Assembly: GCA_045805565.1 (NCBI GenBank)
Contig: JBJMKZ010000047.1
Span: 73,759 to 137,758 of the forward strand
DNA from: DATAEY01 sp045805565
GTDB lineage: Bacteria; Actinomycetota; Thermoleophilia; Solirubrobacterales; Solirubrobacteraceae
DNA length: 64,000 nucleotides
Direction: 5' to 3'
The position numbers and the translations under genes were made by a program. Below are positions 32,834 through 40,920 of the stretch, piece by piece (positions within the stretch are counted from its first letter, which is position 1; each line of letters opens with the position of its first letter). The notes beneath the pieces were generated by a model. That model was given only the letters and a program-made list of their open reading frames with translations. It made no database searches and was not told where the DNA came from.

Positions 32834-33691
32834 ATGAGAATGAAAATCGTTCTCGTAACAGCGGCGGCGTTATTCGCCTTCCTCGGCCCCGGTTGCGGGG
32901 GCGGGGAGTCGGCGCGGGGGAAGGGAAAGGCGCGGGTGGTCGCGGCCTTCTATCCGCTCGCCTACGCCGCCCGCGAGCTCGGCGGCTCGCGGGTCGCGGT
33001 GGATGACCTGACGCCGCCCGGCGCCGAGCCGCACGACCTCGAGGTCTCCCCTGACGACGTCCAGCGCATCCGCTCGGCCGACCTCGTGCTTCTCCTCGGT
33101 CACGGGTTCCAGCCCCAACTGGAGGCGGCGGCCGGGGGCGGCAGCACGGTGCTCGCGCTGCTCGACACCAGGGGCCTGTCGCTGCGCTCGAACGGCGACC
33201 CGCACGTGTGGCTCGATCCACTGCGCTACGCGCTGATCGTCGAGCGCATCGGCGCGGCGCTCCACGCCGAGCAGGCGGCCGGGCGCCTGGTGACGCGCCT
33301 TCGCGGGCTCGACCGTGAATACCGCAGCGGCCTGTCCCGCTGTGCCCGACGCGAGGTCGTGACCACTCACGAGGCGTTCGCCTACCTCGCCCAGCGCTAC
33401 CGCCTGAAGCAGATCGCGATCACCGGGCTCAGCCCGGAGGCCGAGCCCGCGCCCAGGGACCTGCGACATGTAGTCGAGCTGGTGCGCAGGACCGGCGCCA
33501 CGACGGTCTTCGTCGAGACGCTCGCCTCGCCGCGAATCGCTCGGACGGTCGCCCGCGAGACGGGCGCCAGGACGGCGGTCCTCGACCCGCTCGAGGGGCT
33601 CACCCCGACCGAGGCCAAGCGCGGCGAGGACTACTTCTCGCTCATGCGCGCCAACCTCGCAACCCTGAGGCAGGCGCTCGGATGCCGCTAG
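32834..33691 (+). CDS. znuA: Zinc ABC transporter substrate-binding lipoprotein
   Basis: A 285-residue cluster A-I metal-binding protein. The leader MRMKIVLVTAAALFAFLG ends in the lipobox LGPGC. Metal ligands are visible: PPGAEPHDLEVSP (first His), GDPHVWLDP (second His), TTHEAFAYLAQRY (third His) and TVFVETLASPRIA (Glu/Asp region). The His-rich loop of some ZnuA proteins is absent. The Zur-type operator covers its first codons and the message seems to be leaderless. The stop overlaps the start of znuC by 10 bp. The zinc substrate is inferred from the Zur partner; manganese is the main alternative for this fold. Confidence 0.9.
   Translation: MRMKIVLVTAAALFAFLGPGCGGGESARGKGKARVVAAFYPLAYAARELGGSRVAVDDLTPPGAEPHDLEVSPDDVQRIRSADLVLLLGHGFQPQLEAAAGGGSTVLALLDTRGLSLRSNGDPHVWLDPLRYALIVERIGAALHAEQAAGRLVTRLRGLDREYRSGLSRCARREVVTTHEAFAYLAQRYRLKQIAITGLSPEAEPAPRDLRHVVELVRRTGATTVFVETLASPRIARTVARETGARTAVLDPLEGLTPTEAKRGEDYFSLMRANLATLRQALGCR
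32836..32854. promoter_or_regulatory. Zur-type operator over the start of znuA
   Basis: GAGAATGAAAATCGTTCTC is a 19-bp imperfect dyad (GAGAA.GA ... TC.TTCTC) of the Fur/Zur operator kind. It begins within the znuA start codon and covers the expected znuA transcription start and the -35 area of zur. Bound Zur would block both promoters. Confidence 0.7.
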
Positions 33692-34401
33692 CCGTCGAGC
33701 TCGAGCACGTCGGCTTCGCCTATCCCGGCGCGCCCGCGGTGCTGCGCGACGTCGACCTGGCGATCGAGCCCGGTGAGTTCGTGGCGATCGCGGGGCCAAA
33801 CGGGGGCGGAAAGACGACCCTGCTTCGGATCCTGCTCGGGCTGGAGCAGCCGCAGACCGGCTCCGCCCACCTGTTCGGCGAGCCGGCTGCCCGGTTCGGC
33901 CGCCGCTCGGGCATCGGTTACCTGGCCCAGCGCTCTGCGCTCGGGATCGAGTCGCCGGTCACCGTCCGTGAGGTGGTCGCCGCGGGCCGGGTCCAGCGGC
34001 GGGGGGTGTTCACGCGGCTGCGCGGCGGCGACCGCGCGCTCGTCGAGCGGACGATCGAGCGGGTCGGGCTGGCGGATCGCGCCGGGTCCCCGCTGTCGAC
34101 GCTCTCCGGGGGCCAGCAGCAGCGCGCGTTCATCGCCAAGGCGCTGGCCGCCGAGCCCGAGCTGCTGGTGCTCGACGAGCCCACCGCCGGCGTCGACGTC
34201 GACGCCCAGGACGCGCTCGCCTCGCTGCTGGCCCGCCTGCACCGGGAGCTGGGAGTGACGATCCTGTTCGTCTCTCACGAGTTCGGCGCCGTCGAGCGCT
34301 TCGTGGAGCGGCTGGTGCTGGTGCGCGGCGGCGTGGTGTTCGATGGCGATCCGGCGGCCCTGCCGGCCACCTGGCACGACCCCTCTCATGTCCATCCTTG
34401 A
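33682..34401 (+). CDS. znuC: Zinc ABC transporter ATPase
   Basis: The 239-residue energising subunit. Walker A is GPNGGGKTTLLRILLGLE, the Q-loop is YLAQRSALGIESP, the signature is LSGGQQQRAFIAKAL, Walker B is LLVLDEPTAGVD and the H-loop is ILFVSHEFGAVERFV. It overlaps znuA by 10 bp and znuB by 14 bp, so the three are translated together. The short length, without a regulatory tail, is typical of metal-importer ATPases. Confidence 0.93.
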   Translation: MPLAVELEHVGFAYPGAPAVLRDVDLAIEPGEFVAIAGPNGGGKTTLLRILLGLEQPQTGSAHLFGEPAARFGRRSGIGYLAQRSALGIESPVTVREVVAAGRVQRRGVFTRLRGGDRALVERTIERVGLADRAGSPLSTLSGGQQQRAFIAKALAAEPELLVLDEPTAGVDVDAQDALASLLARLHRELGVTILFVSHEFGAVERFVERLVLVRGGVVFDGDPAALPATWHDPSHVHP

Positions 34402-35212
34402 CTCCGAGTTCATGCGACTGGCGTTCGCGACCGGGGCGATCGTCGGCGTCCTCGCGCCCGCGGTCGGCTTCTTCCTGGTGCAGCGGCGGATGAGCCTGAT
34501 CGGCGACGGCATCGGGCACGTCGCCTTCGCCGGGGTGGCCACCGGCTACCTGCTCGGCGTCTCCCCGGTGGTGACCGCGCTGGTTGCCTCGGTGGGCGGC
34601 GCGGTGGCGATCGAATCGCTGCGCAGCCGGCGCCGCGCGGCCGGTGACCAGGCGCTCGCCCTGCTCTTCTACACCGGCATCGCCGCCGGTGTGGTGCTGG
34701 TATCGGCGGCCGGGGCGCTGAACGCCAACCTGTTCTCCTTCCTGTTCGGATCGATCCTGACCGTCACCCGGGGCGACCTGGTGCTGGTCGCGATCCTCGG
34801 CGTGGTCGGACTGGCGCTGGTGGCGGGTCTCTACCGGGCCCTCGTCGCGGTCGCCCTGGACGAGGAGGCCGCCCGCGTCAGCGGCGTCCCGGTGGGGTGG
34901 CTCAACGTGGCCCTGGCCGGCCTCGCCGGGGTCACGATCGCGCTCTCGATGCGGATCGTCGGGATCCTGCTGATCGCCGCCCTGATGGTGCTCCCGGTCA
35001 TCGCCGCGGGGCGCCTCGCCTGGAGCGTCCGATCGGCCATGCTGCTGGCGATCGCGATCGGGCTGGTCTCGGTGTTCGCCGGACTGACCGCCGCGTACTA
35101 CGCCGACCTCGCGCCGGGCGGAGCCATCGTGCTGGTCGCCGCCGGGTCGTTCCTGCTCGCCGGCGTCGTTCCCGCGGTGCGCGGTCTGCGTCGCGGCGAA
35201 CCGGACGGCTAG
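34388..35212 (+). CDS. znuB: Zinc ABC transporter permease
   Basis: A 274-residue ABC-3-type permease with about eight hydrophobic segments. The family phrases are present: GFFLVQRRMSLIGDGIGHVAFAGVA near the start and, later, LMVLPVIAAGRLAW, followed by VSVFAGLTAAYYADLAPGGAIVLVAAGSFLLA. The ATG at 34388 lies inside the end of znuC and is preferred to the longer frame. It completes the zinc importer. Its stop touches that of the convergent small gene at 35209. Confidence 0.92.
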   Translation: MSILDSEFMRLAFATGAIVGVLAPAVGFFLVQRRMSLIGDGIGHVAFAGVATGYLLGVSPVVTALVASVGGAVAIESLRSRRRAAGDQALALLFYTGIAAGVVLVSAAGALNANLFSFLFGSILTVTRGDLVLVAILGVVGLALVAGLYRALVAVALDEEAARVSGVPVGWLNVALAGLAGVTIALSMRIVGILLIAALMVLPVIAAGRLAWSVRSAMLLAIAIGLVSVFAGLTAAYYADLAPGGAIVLVAAGSFLLAGVVPAVRGLRRGEPDG

Positions 35213-35415
35213 ACGGCCAGGCGCCGCCTGATGCGCTCGCCGACGGGGCTGGCCAGCTGCCGGATGGGAAGGCCCTTCTCGTCGTAGCGCAGCGGATGAG
35301 CGCTTCCTTCGGCGACCGGGCCGACCAGCCCGGGGCCGCCCCCGCGGTGCCGGGCGTTGCGCAGCTCTTCGTAGTAGTAGGCGTCGAACGCCCTGGTCAG
35401 GTCGGACTGGGTCAT
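35209..35415 (-). CDS. Small hypothetical protein
   Basis: A 68-residue soluble, charged protein (TQSDLTRAFDAYYYEELRNA ... YDEKGLPIRQLASPVGERIR). There are no cysteines and no hydrophobic helix. It starts 5 bp after the stop of another small gene on the same strand, so the two are probably co-translated, and it has no ribosome site of its own. I do not recognise the family. Confidence 0.5.
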   Translation of the reverse strand: MTQSDLTRAFDAYYYEELRNARHRGGGPGLVGPVAEGSAHPLRYDEKGLPIRQLASPVGERIRRRLAV

Positions 35416-35420
35416 CGCGG

Positions 35421-35660
35421 TCAACACGCCGGTTCCAGAACCGGCTGCCCGCCCACCGCGAGCCTGCCCCGGCCGGGCTCGGCGTCGGCGCCTAACAGAG
35501 ACCACGCCAGCAGCCACAGCGCCGCCTTCTGGTCCGGGGCCAGCCTGTCACTGGCCTCGATTGCCTCCGCCACAGGTTCGAACCCGACGTCGTCGGCCAC
35601 CATCTGCTCGACGGCGCGGCGGTGGTCATCGAACGACGGCCCGGTGGCGATCCGGCCCAT
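35421..35660 (-). CDS. Small hypothetical protein
   Basis: A 79-residue protein with a helical, acidic look (SFDDHRRAVEQMVADDVGFE, ASDRLAPDQKAALWLLAWSL). The ATG at 35660 is chosen because AAGGGAG lies four bases upstream; the frame also offers an ATG at 35693. It heads a probable two-gene unit with 35209-35415. It is divergent from the two-component system, so it may be a target of the operator at 35723-35770. Function unknown. Confidence 0.5.
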   Translation of the reverse strand: MGRIATGPSFDDHRRAVEQMVADDVGFEPVAEAIEASDRLAPDQKAALWLLAWSLLGADAEPGRGRLAVGGQPVLEPAC

Positions 35661-35722
35661 CGTGCTCCCTTGGCTGGAGACCTGGGTGGTCATCTCTGGC
35701 GGCAGAGTGTGAGGGCAGCGGC

Positions 35723-35770
35723 TGAGAATCGTGTGAGAGTCGACTGAGCGCGACTCTCAGCTTCCTCTCA
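35723..35770. promoter_or_regulatory. 11-bp-phased TGAG repeats with inverted partners upstream of the response regulator
   Basis: TGAGA (35723), TGAGA (35734) and TGAGC (35745) recur every 11 bp. On the other side TCTCA (35755) and TCTCA (35766) are also 11 bp apart. The middle pair forms a perfect 9-bp dyad, TGAGAGTCG / CGACTCTCA (35734-35742 and 35751-35759). Direct repeats at 11 bp are the usual binding pattern of OmpR/PhoB-type regulators, so autoregulation is likely. A -10-like TAGCAT follows at 35778-35783. Confidence 0.65.
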
Positions 35771-35793
35771 TCGCGGATAGCATCATCCCATCC

Positions 35794-36474
35794 GTGCGGG
35801 TGCTACTGGTCGAGGACGACGTGCGAATGGCCGCGGCCCTGCGCCGGGGGCTGCAGGCCGAGGGGATCGTGGCCGACGTCGCCACCCGCGGGGGCGACGC
35901 GCTGTGGATGGCGCGCGCCACCGAGCTGGACGCGATGGTGCTCGACGTCCTGCTGCCGGACATCGACGGATTCGAGACGTGCCGCAGGCTGCGGGCGGAC
36001 GGTGTCTGGGTCCCCATCATCATGCTGACCGCCCGCGATGCGGTGGCCGACCGGGTGCGAGGGCTGGACGCGGGCGCCGACGACTACCTGACCAAGCCGT
36101 TCTCGCTGGCCGAGCTACTCGCGCGGCTGCGCGCACTCTTTCGCCGGGGGCCCCTCGACCGGCCGACGGTGCTCGAGGTGGGCACGCTGCGGCTCGACCC
36201 CGCGACGCGGCAGGTCTGGCGCGGCGACCACGAGATCGCCCTCTCGGCGCGGGAGTTCGCGCTGCTGGAGACGTTCATGCGCCGGCCCGGTCAGGCCCTC
36301 AGCCGGCTGCAGCTCCTGGAGGCGGCCTGGGACTACGCCTACGAGCACCGTTCGAACGTGATCGAGGTCTACGTCAGGTACCTGAGGGAGAAGATCGACC
36401 GGCCGTTCGGGGTCAGCGCCCTGGAGACGGTCCGCGGCTTCGGCTACCGCCTGCGCAAGGACGGCGGGGCTTGA
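35794..36474 (+). CDS. OmpR-family response regulator
   Basis: A 226-residue two-component regulator. Receiver domain: acidic pair in VLLVEDDVRM, phospho-acceptor Asp51 in MVLDVLLPDIDG, Thr in IIMLTARD and Lys in DYLTKPFSLAE. The C-terminal winged helix follows (LSAREFALLETFMRRPGQAL ... HRSNVIEVYVRYLREKID ... VRGFGYRL). The start is GTG at 35794, where the receiver begins; no ribosome site is visible. The stop overlaps the TTG start of the kinase gene (TTGA). The repeats just upstream are the natural candidate binding site. Confidence 0.95.
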   Translation: MRVLLVEDDVRMAAALRRGLQAEGIVADVATRGGDALWMARATELDAMVLDVLLPDIDGFETCRRLRADGVWVPIIMLTARDAVADRVRGLDAGADDYLTKPFSLAELLARLRALFRRGPLDRPTVLEVGTLRLDPATRQVWRGDHEIALSAREFALLETFMRRPGQALSRLQLLEAAWDYAYEHRSNVIEVYVRYLREKIDRPFGVSALETVRGFGYRLRKDGGA

Positions 36475-37859
36475 GCCGGGTCCCAATCCGCCTCCGTCTG
36501 ACCGCCGGCTTCGCGCTGGCGATGGTCGCGGTGGTCGCCGGGGGCGCGGCGTTCGCCTACCTGCGCGTGCGAGCGGACCTCGACGAGACGATCAGAGATT
36601 CCCTGTACACCCGCGCCCAGGGCGTCGCCAGGCAGGCGCGCCGCTCCCGGGTCCGTCTGGTGCAGTCGGGGCTACCTCCCTCCGAGGAAGAGAGCATCAC
36701 GCAGCTGCTGGCGCCCAACGGCCGGGTCCTGCGCACCACGGGCACCACCTCGGCCCCGGTCCTGAGCGCTTCCCAGCTGCGGCGTGCGCGCACCGGTTCC
36801 GTGCTCGTCGACCGGCGTGTGCCCGAGATCGACGGGCCCGCCCGCGTCCTGGCCAGGCCGGTGTCCGCCCGGTCCGGCTCACCGGTCGTGGCGGTGGGCC
36901 AGGCGGTGGACGACCGCAACGAGGTCCTCGCGGGTCTGCTCAAGGGCTTCCTCATCGCCGGGCCGATCGCCATCGTGGTGGCATCGCTGGTCGGCTACGT
37001 CCTGGCCGCGGCCGGCCTGGCCCCGATCGAGGCGATGCGCCGCCGGGCCCGGAACGTCTCGCTCACCGAGGACGGGGATCCGCTGCCACTTCCAGCCGCC
37101 CGCGACGAGGTGCGGCGTCTGGGGGAGACGCTCAACGACATGCTCGACCGGCTGCGGCGTTCATTCCAGAACGAACGCCGCTTCGTGGCCGACGCCAGCC
37201 ACGAGCTGCGCACGCCGGTGGCGGTCATCAAGACCGAGCTGGACGGCGCCCTGCACACCGGCGGGTACGGTCCCGACGTCCGTGAGGCGCTGGTGGCGGC
37301 CATCGACGAATGCGATCGCCTCGGCCAGCTGGCCGAGGATCTGCTGGTGCTGGCCCGGGCCGCCGACGGCCGGCTCCCGGTTCGGCCCGAGAGGCTTCGC
37401 ATGCGCTCACTGCTCGACTCCATTCGGGACCGGTTCATCGACCGCGCCATCGAGCATCGCCGCCGTATCCGGGTCGACGCGCCCGACGACCTGACGGTGG
37501 CCGTCGATCCGCTGCGCATGCGCCAGGCGCTCGGCAACCTGATCGACAACGCGCTGCGCCACGGCGACGGCGAGATCGTCCTCAGCGCACGCGCCACGGG
37601 GACCGACGTCGAGATCGACGTCGCCGACCAGGGCCCGGGGTTCCCGCCCGACCTGGCCGACCAGGCGTTCGCGCGCTTCGCGCGCGGCGACCCCGCGAGG
37701 ACGCGCGGGGGAGCCGGCCTCGGGATGTCGATCGTGCGCGCGATCGCCGAAGCTCATGGAGGGCGGACGGCGATCGTCGACGGCGCGGGGGCGAGGGTCC
37801 GCCTGTGGCTGCCGGCATCCGCCGGCGCCATGGACGGCGGCGCCCCGGCGCGGCCCTGA
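36471..37859 (+). CDS. Sensor histidine kinase
   Basis: A 462-residue membrane kinase. First helix LTAGFALAMVAVVAGGAAFA, then an extracytoplasmic sensor of about 125 residues, second helix FLIAGPIAIVVASLVGYVLA, HAMP linker (APIEAMRRRARNVSL). The H-box is VADASHELRTPVAV with the phospho-accepting His at about residue 244. The ATPase has GNLIDNALRHGDGE (N-box), VADQGPGFPPDLADQ (G1), FARFARGDPARTRGGAGLGM (F and G2). The start is TTG overlapping the regulator stop, so translation is coupled. The signal is unknown; the domain order resembles MprB/CutS-type envelope-stress kinases. Confidence 0.94.
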   Translation: MSRVPIRLRLTAGFALAMVAVVAGGAAFAYLRVRADLDETIRDSLYTRAQGVARQARRSRVRLVQSGLPPSEEESITQLLAPNGRVLRTTGTTSAPVLSASQLRRARTGSVLVDRRVPEIDGPARVLARPVSARSGSPVVAVGQAVDDRNEVLAGLLKGFLIAGPIAIVVASLVGYVLAAAGLAPIEAMRRRARNVSLTEDGDPLPLPAARDEVRRLGETLNDMLDRLRRSFQNERRFVADASHELRTPVAVIKTELDGALHTGGYGPDVREALVAAIDECDRLGQLAEDLLVLARAADGRLPVRPERLRMRSLLDSIRDRFIDRAIEHRRRIRVDAPDDLTVAVDPLRMRQALGNLIDNALRHGDGEIVLSARATGTDVEIDVADQGPGFPPDLADQAFARFARGDPARTRGGAGLGMSIVRAIAEAHGGRTAIVDGAGARVRLWLPASAGAMDGGAPARP

Positions 37860-37860
37860 G

Positions 37861-38205
37861 CTACCTCGACCCGCGCGCCGCCAGCCCGAACGGGCTTCCC
37901 TCGCTGTCCCTGCACACCGCCCACGCCTCGCCCGGATGGACGACGGATCCTCCCAGCGCCTCGACCTGCTCCAGGGCGGCCGGGATGTCGTCGACTTCGA
38001 AGTACGGCAGCGAGAACGAGTCTCCCGGACCGCGCCCACGAGCATGGACCCCGACGGCCGGGGCGGCGGAATGGGTCTGCCACCCCTCCCCCTCTCCGGC
38101 GGCTCGCGACTCCAGCTCGAGCCCGAGCAGGCCGTTCCAGAAGCGACGCGCACGTTCGACGTCGTCCGCCGGAAACTCCACCAGGGCGAGCGGCGAGCGG
38201 GCCAT
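37861..38205 (-). CDS. VOC (glyoxalase/bleomycin-resistance fold) protein
   Basis: A 114-residue protein with one VOC module pair: ALVEFPADDVERARRFWNGL at the start and LPYFEVDDIPAALEQVEALG in the second half, ending in DSEGSPFGLA. The usual metal ligands of glyoxalases are not evident (the first His/Gln position is Glu), so a binding rather than catalytic role is possible. TACGGT lies 6 bp before the ATG at 38205, consistent with a leaderless message. It is divergent from another VOC gene at 38314. Confidence 0.8.
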   Translation of the reverse strand: MARSPLALVEFPADDVERARRFWNGLLGLELESRAAGEGEGWQTHSAAPAVGVHARGRGPGDSFSLPYFEVDDIPAALEQVEALGGSVVHPGEAWAVCRDSEGSPFGLAARGSR

Positions 38206-38313
38206 GCCGACACCGTACCGCGGTCCTGCCCGATAGCCCCGCCCGAGGCGACTCGAGCGGACTTCCGTTTGCTGGCAGGACGCATTCGCCGCGTTTGCGG
38301 CAAGCTGCGTGGG

Positions 38314-38733
38314 ATGCGGCAGCGGGTAAGCGTCATCACCCTCGGGGTGCGCGACCTCGTCCGGGCTCGCCGTTTCTACGAGGTCCTCGGCTGGGAGACC
38401 GGCGCGGCGCCCGACGACGACGTCGTCTTCTTCCAGGCGGGCGACATGGTGCTGGCCCTGTGGGACCGCGCCAGGCTCGCCGAGGACAGCTGCGTCGAGG
38501 ACAGCCCCGGATGGGGCGGCGTGACGCTGGCGCTCAACGTCGCCTCGCCCGGCGAGGTCGACGCCGTGACCGAGGAGGCCAGGGCCGCGGGCGCGACGAT
38601 CGGCCGAGAGCCGGCGCAGACGTTCTGGGGCGGATACAGCTCGGCGTTCGTGGACCCCGACGGCCACCCGTGGGAGATCGCCCACAACCCGCGTTGGACG
38701 CTCACCGCGGACGGCGGGGTCCGGCTGGCCTGA
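38314..38733 (+). CDS. VOC (glyoxalase/bleomycin-resistance fold) protein
   Basis: A 139-residue VOC protein: VITLGVRDLVRARRFYEVLG, VVFFQAGDMVLALWDRA, then VTLALNVASPGEVDAVTEEA and SSAFVDPDGHPWEIAHNPRW at the end. The C-terminal DPDGHPWEI is the commonest VOC ending and provides the usual Glu. The ATG at 38314 is where family similarity begins. Small VOC proteins of this kind are usually uncharacterised; roles run from antibiotic binding to isomerases. It is close to three other VOC genes within 3 kb. Confidence 0.85.
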   Translation: MRQRVSVITLGVRDLVRARRFYEVLGWETGAAPDDDVVFFQAGDMVLALWDRARLAEDSCVEDSPGWGGVTLALNVASPGEVDAVTEEARAAGATIGREPAQTFWGGYSSAFVDPDGHPWEIAHNPRWTLTADGGVRLA

Positions 38734-38781
38734 GGCGATCACCGGCTCCCCGGTGGCGGGACCGAGCCGGCGGACGAAGCC

Positions 38782-39768
38782 CTAGCGTCGCGCCCGGCGG
38801 CATCCCGGGCTCTGGAAGTCGAGCAATGGGTGCAGTTCGATGCCGTTGCGGGCCACCCCGTACTGGCCATGGCGGCTGTCCCAGAAGCCCACCCCGGTCA
38901 CGGTGGCGGTGCCGACGATGCGCCGCTGTCTTCGCCCCACCCCACCGCACGCGCGGGTGAGCGCCTGGCGGGCATGCACCATCGCATTGCGATACGGCGA
39001 GACCCCCACCGAATAGCAGCGCGGGCTGGGCAGCTCGGTGATCATCGTGCGGCGGGGATGGCCGGGCTCCGCCACCACCAGATGAATGTCGCGGTCCGCC
39101 TCCAGCTGCGTGGAGACCAGCCGTACCAAAACCTGGAACACCTGCCGCTCGGCGCCGGGGAGACGCCCGGTGAAGAAGCCCAGGCCGCCCGGTCGCCGCC
39201 GCAGCCACAGGGCGCTCAGGGAGGTGGGTATCGGGGCCGGGTTGACCACCTCCATACGCGAGTCGGCGAGGTTCTTGACCCCGTAGCGCCCGCTGATGCA
39301 GGGGCGCTCGCCTGGCTCGTGGCCTCTGGGCAGCCGGCCGGTCACCTTGACCGCGCCGATCGCGGGTCTCAGGCCCGGCGCGGTGGCGAACACCGGCACG
39401 AACCCCGGGTCGCGAAACCCCACCGTGAGAAACGCGCGGCCCGCCCCGTTGGTCACCGCCCGGCGTCCGCCCAGGCGGACCACGGCGTGGGGCACCGGGC
39501 GTCGGCCGGTGGGGAGATAGGCGTAGGTCCTCAGCCTGAAGCGGGTGCGCCTGCGCACTCGCGGGCCGTGGGGAAGCACCGAGACGTGCAGCGCCGGTTG
39601 GGCGATGCTCGGCGCGGGCGGCAGCAGCTGGCTGGCGCGGGCCTGCGGGGCAGCCCGCGCGACGCTCATCCCCGCTCCGGCCGCCGGCAGTGTGGCCAGA
39701 GCTCCAGCAGCGAGCAGCACGACCGCCAGGCGGCGGGACTCTGGCCATTTCCCCGGCTTGCATCCCAC
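38782..39768 (-). CDS. Secreted protein of unknown function
   Basis: A 328-residue exported protein. The leader is basic (KPGKWPESRR) then hydrophobic (LAVVLLAAGALATLPAAGAG), with a cleavage site likely after SVARA. The first mature domain (about 60-160) looks like a beta sandwich (RFRLRTYAYLPTGRRPVPHA, then VTNGAGRAFLTVGFRDPG). The second half (DIHLVVAEPGHPRRTMITEL, PRCYSV, ATVTGVGFWDSRHGQYGVA, NGIELHPLLDF) resembles a conserved C-terminal region seen in secreted actinobacterial proteins that I cannot name. Three cysteines outside the leader may form a disulfide. A TAGGTT hexamer lies 14 bp before the ATG. Confidence 0.65.
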   Translation of the reverse strand: MGCKPGKWPESRRLAVVLLAAGALATLPAAGAGMSVARAAPQARASQLLPPAPSIAQPALHVSVLPHGPRVRRRTRFRLRTYAYLPTGRRPVPHAVVRLGGRRAVTNGAGRAFLTVGFRDPGFVPVFATAPGLRPAIGAVKVTGRLPRGHEPGERPCISGRYGVKNLADSRMEVVNPAPIPTSLSALWLRRRPGGLGFFTGRLPGAERQVFQVLVRLVSTQLEADRDIHLVVAEPGHPRRTMITELPSPRCYSVGVSPYRNAMVHARQALTRACGGVGRRQRRIVGTATVTGVGFWDSRHGQYGVARNGIELHPLLDFQSPGCRRARR

Positions 39769-39996
39769 GGCGGGGCGAACCTACCGGTCAGCCCACCCGC
39801 GCCTCCAGGCCCAACGGTACCGGCGCGCGCGACGGTCGCCCGGCGGCTGGACGAGTACACCGACGCTCGCGACGCACTCGACCCCCGTGGGGCGGTCCTC
39901 GTAGCGATGTCGCGTCGGTGCTCAGCCCGACGTCCGGCGCGACCGGCCGTCGACTCTCCGGCCGGCCGCGCCAACTCCTTCTGATCCGGACGGTCA

Positions 39997-40362
39997 CTAC
40001 GTCCTGACGACGCCGACCATGTGCCCTTCCGGATCGTTGAACATCCCGATCTCCACCTGCTCCATGACCTTCTCCGGGCCCATCACCCGCGACCCGCCGA
40101 GACTCTCGGCCTTGGCCAGCGCGGCCTCGACGTCGGGCACCCCGATGTAGAAGGTGACGTGGCCGGAGTAGCCCTCGGGCCCCGCGCCGATGCCGCCGCC
40201 GATTCCCACGCCGTCGTCCGAGACGTTGCTTTCACGCTGGACGATCCCGTAATTCATGGGGTTGTCGGAGTCGAACTCCCACCCGAACAGCTCGGCGTAG
40301 TAGCGCCTGAGCTCGTCCGCGTCCTTCCCCACGATCTCGAAGTGGACTACAGGCTGTCCCAT
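39997..40362 (-). CDS. VOC family protein
   Basis: A 121-residue VOC protein: VVHFEIVGKDADELRRYYAE, a Gly-rich loop (DDGVGIGGGIGAGPEG), VTFYIGVPDVEAALAKAESL and the ending FNDPEGHMVGVVRT. His near the start and Glu near the end are at the normal ligand positions. AAAGGAG precedes the ATG at 40362, which rules out the longer frame. It is the second gene of a pair on this strand; the first (40441-40831) is a close relative and is frameshifted. Confidence 0.85.
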   Translation of the reverse strand: MGQPVVHFEIVGKDADELRRYYAELFGWEFDSDNPMNYGIVQRESNVSDDGVGIGGGIGAGPEGYSGHVTFYIGVPDVEAALAKAESLGGSRVMGPEKVMEQVEIGMFNDPEGHMVGVVRT

Positions 40363-40440
40363 GCTGACTCCTTTCCTCGCCGGTGCGCCGGCGCCTGGTG
40401 ACCTGCGGTTTTCACTTAAGACGCCGCCGGGCACCGAGAC

Positions 40441-40831
40441 TCATCGTGTCGGGTGACGGAATTCATGCCCATGTTCCTTGGGCTGCCATAAGGCGATCTC
40501 CGCGCCCGCGGGCGTGACCACCACGCTGCGCCAGCCCGCCGGACCTTCGGGGCGCGAGCAGGACCGAGGAGCCCAACCGCCGTGCCCGGTCGGTGGTCTG
40601 CACTATCTCGGCGACCTCCACGTACGGCAGCCACAGCGCCCGCTCGGTGCCGCACTCCACGATGCCGCCGCCGATGCCGCGTCCGAGCTCGAGCGCCAGG
40701 TACGAGCCGCAGAGCGCGTCGATCCGTTCGGAGCGCCATCCGAACAGCTTCGTATAGAGGGCGCGGGCGCGCGTCCGATCGGGGGTGTGCAGCTCGAGGT
40801 GCACCACTGGACTGCCGCCGGCTGGGATCAT
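40441..40831 (-). pseudogene. VOC family protein with a single-base frameshift
   Basis: The frame from ATG 40831 reads as a VOC protein (VVHLELHTPDRTRARALYTK, then IGGGIVECGTERALWLPYVE) until SSVLLAPR near 40549. There the sequence loses one base and switches to arginine-rich nonsense. In the adjacent frame the expected ending appears at once: EGPAGWRSVVVTPAGAEIAL, then WQPKEHGHEF, with a stop at 40441. One missing base in or just beside the short C/G run at 40545-40553 explains everything. This may be a true recent pseudogene or an assembly or sequencing error. Repaired, it would encode about 130 residues and be the paralogue of the next gene. Confidence 0.8.
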
Positions 40832-40920
40832 GCCCTGCTCCCTTAGACCGGCGTCGCCGCGCGGACTAATCGGTCGACCGCGGGCCGGCCCGGGCTTGAT
40901 CGCTCTAGTCTGATCCGGCC

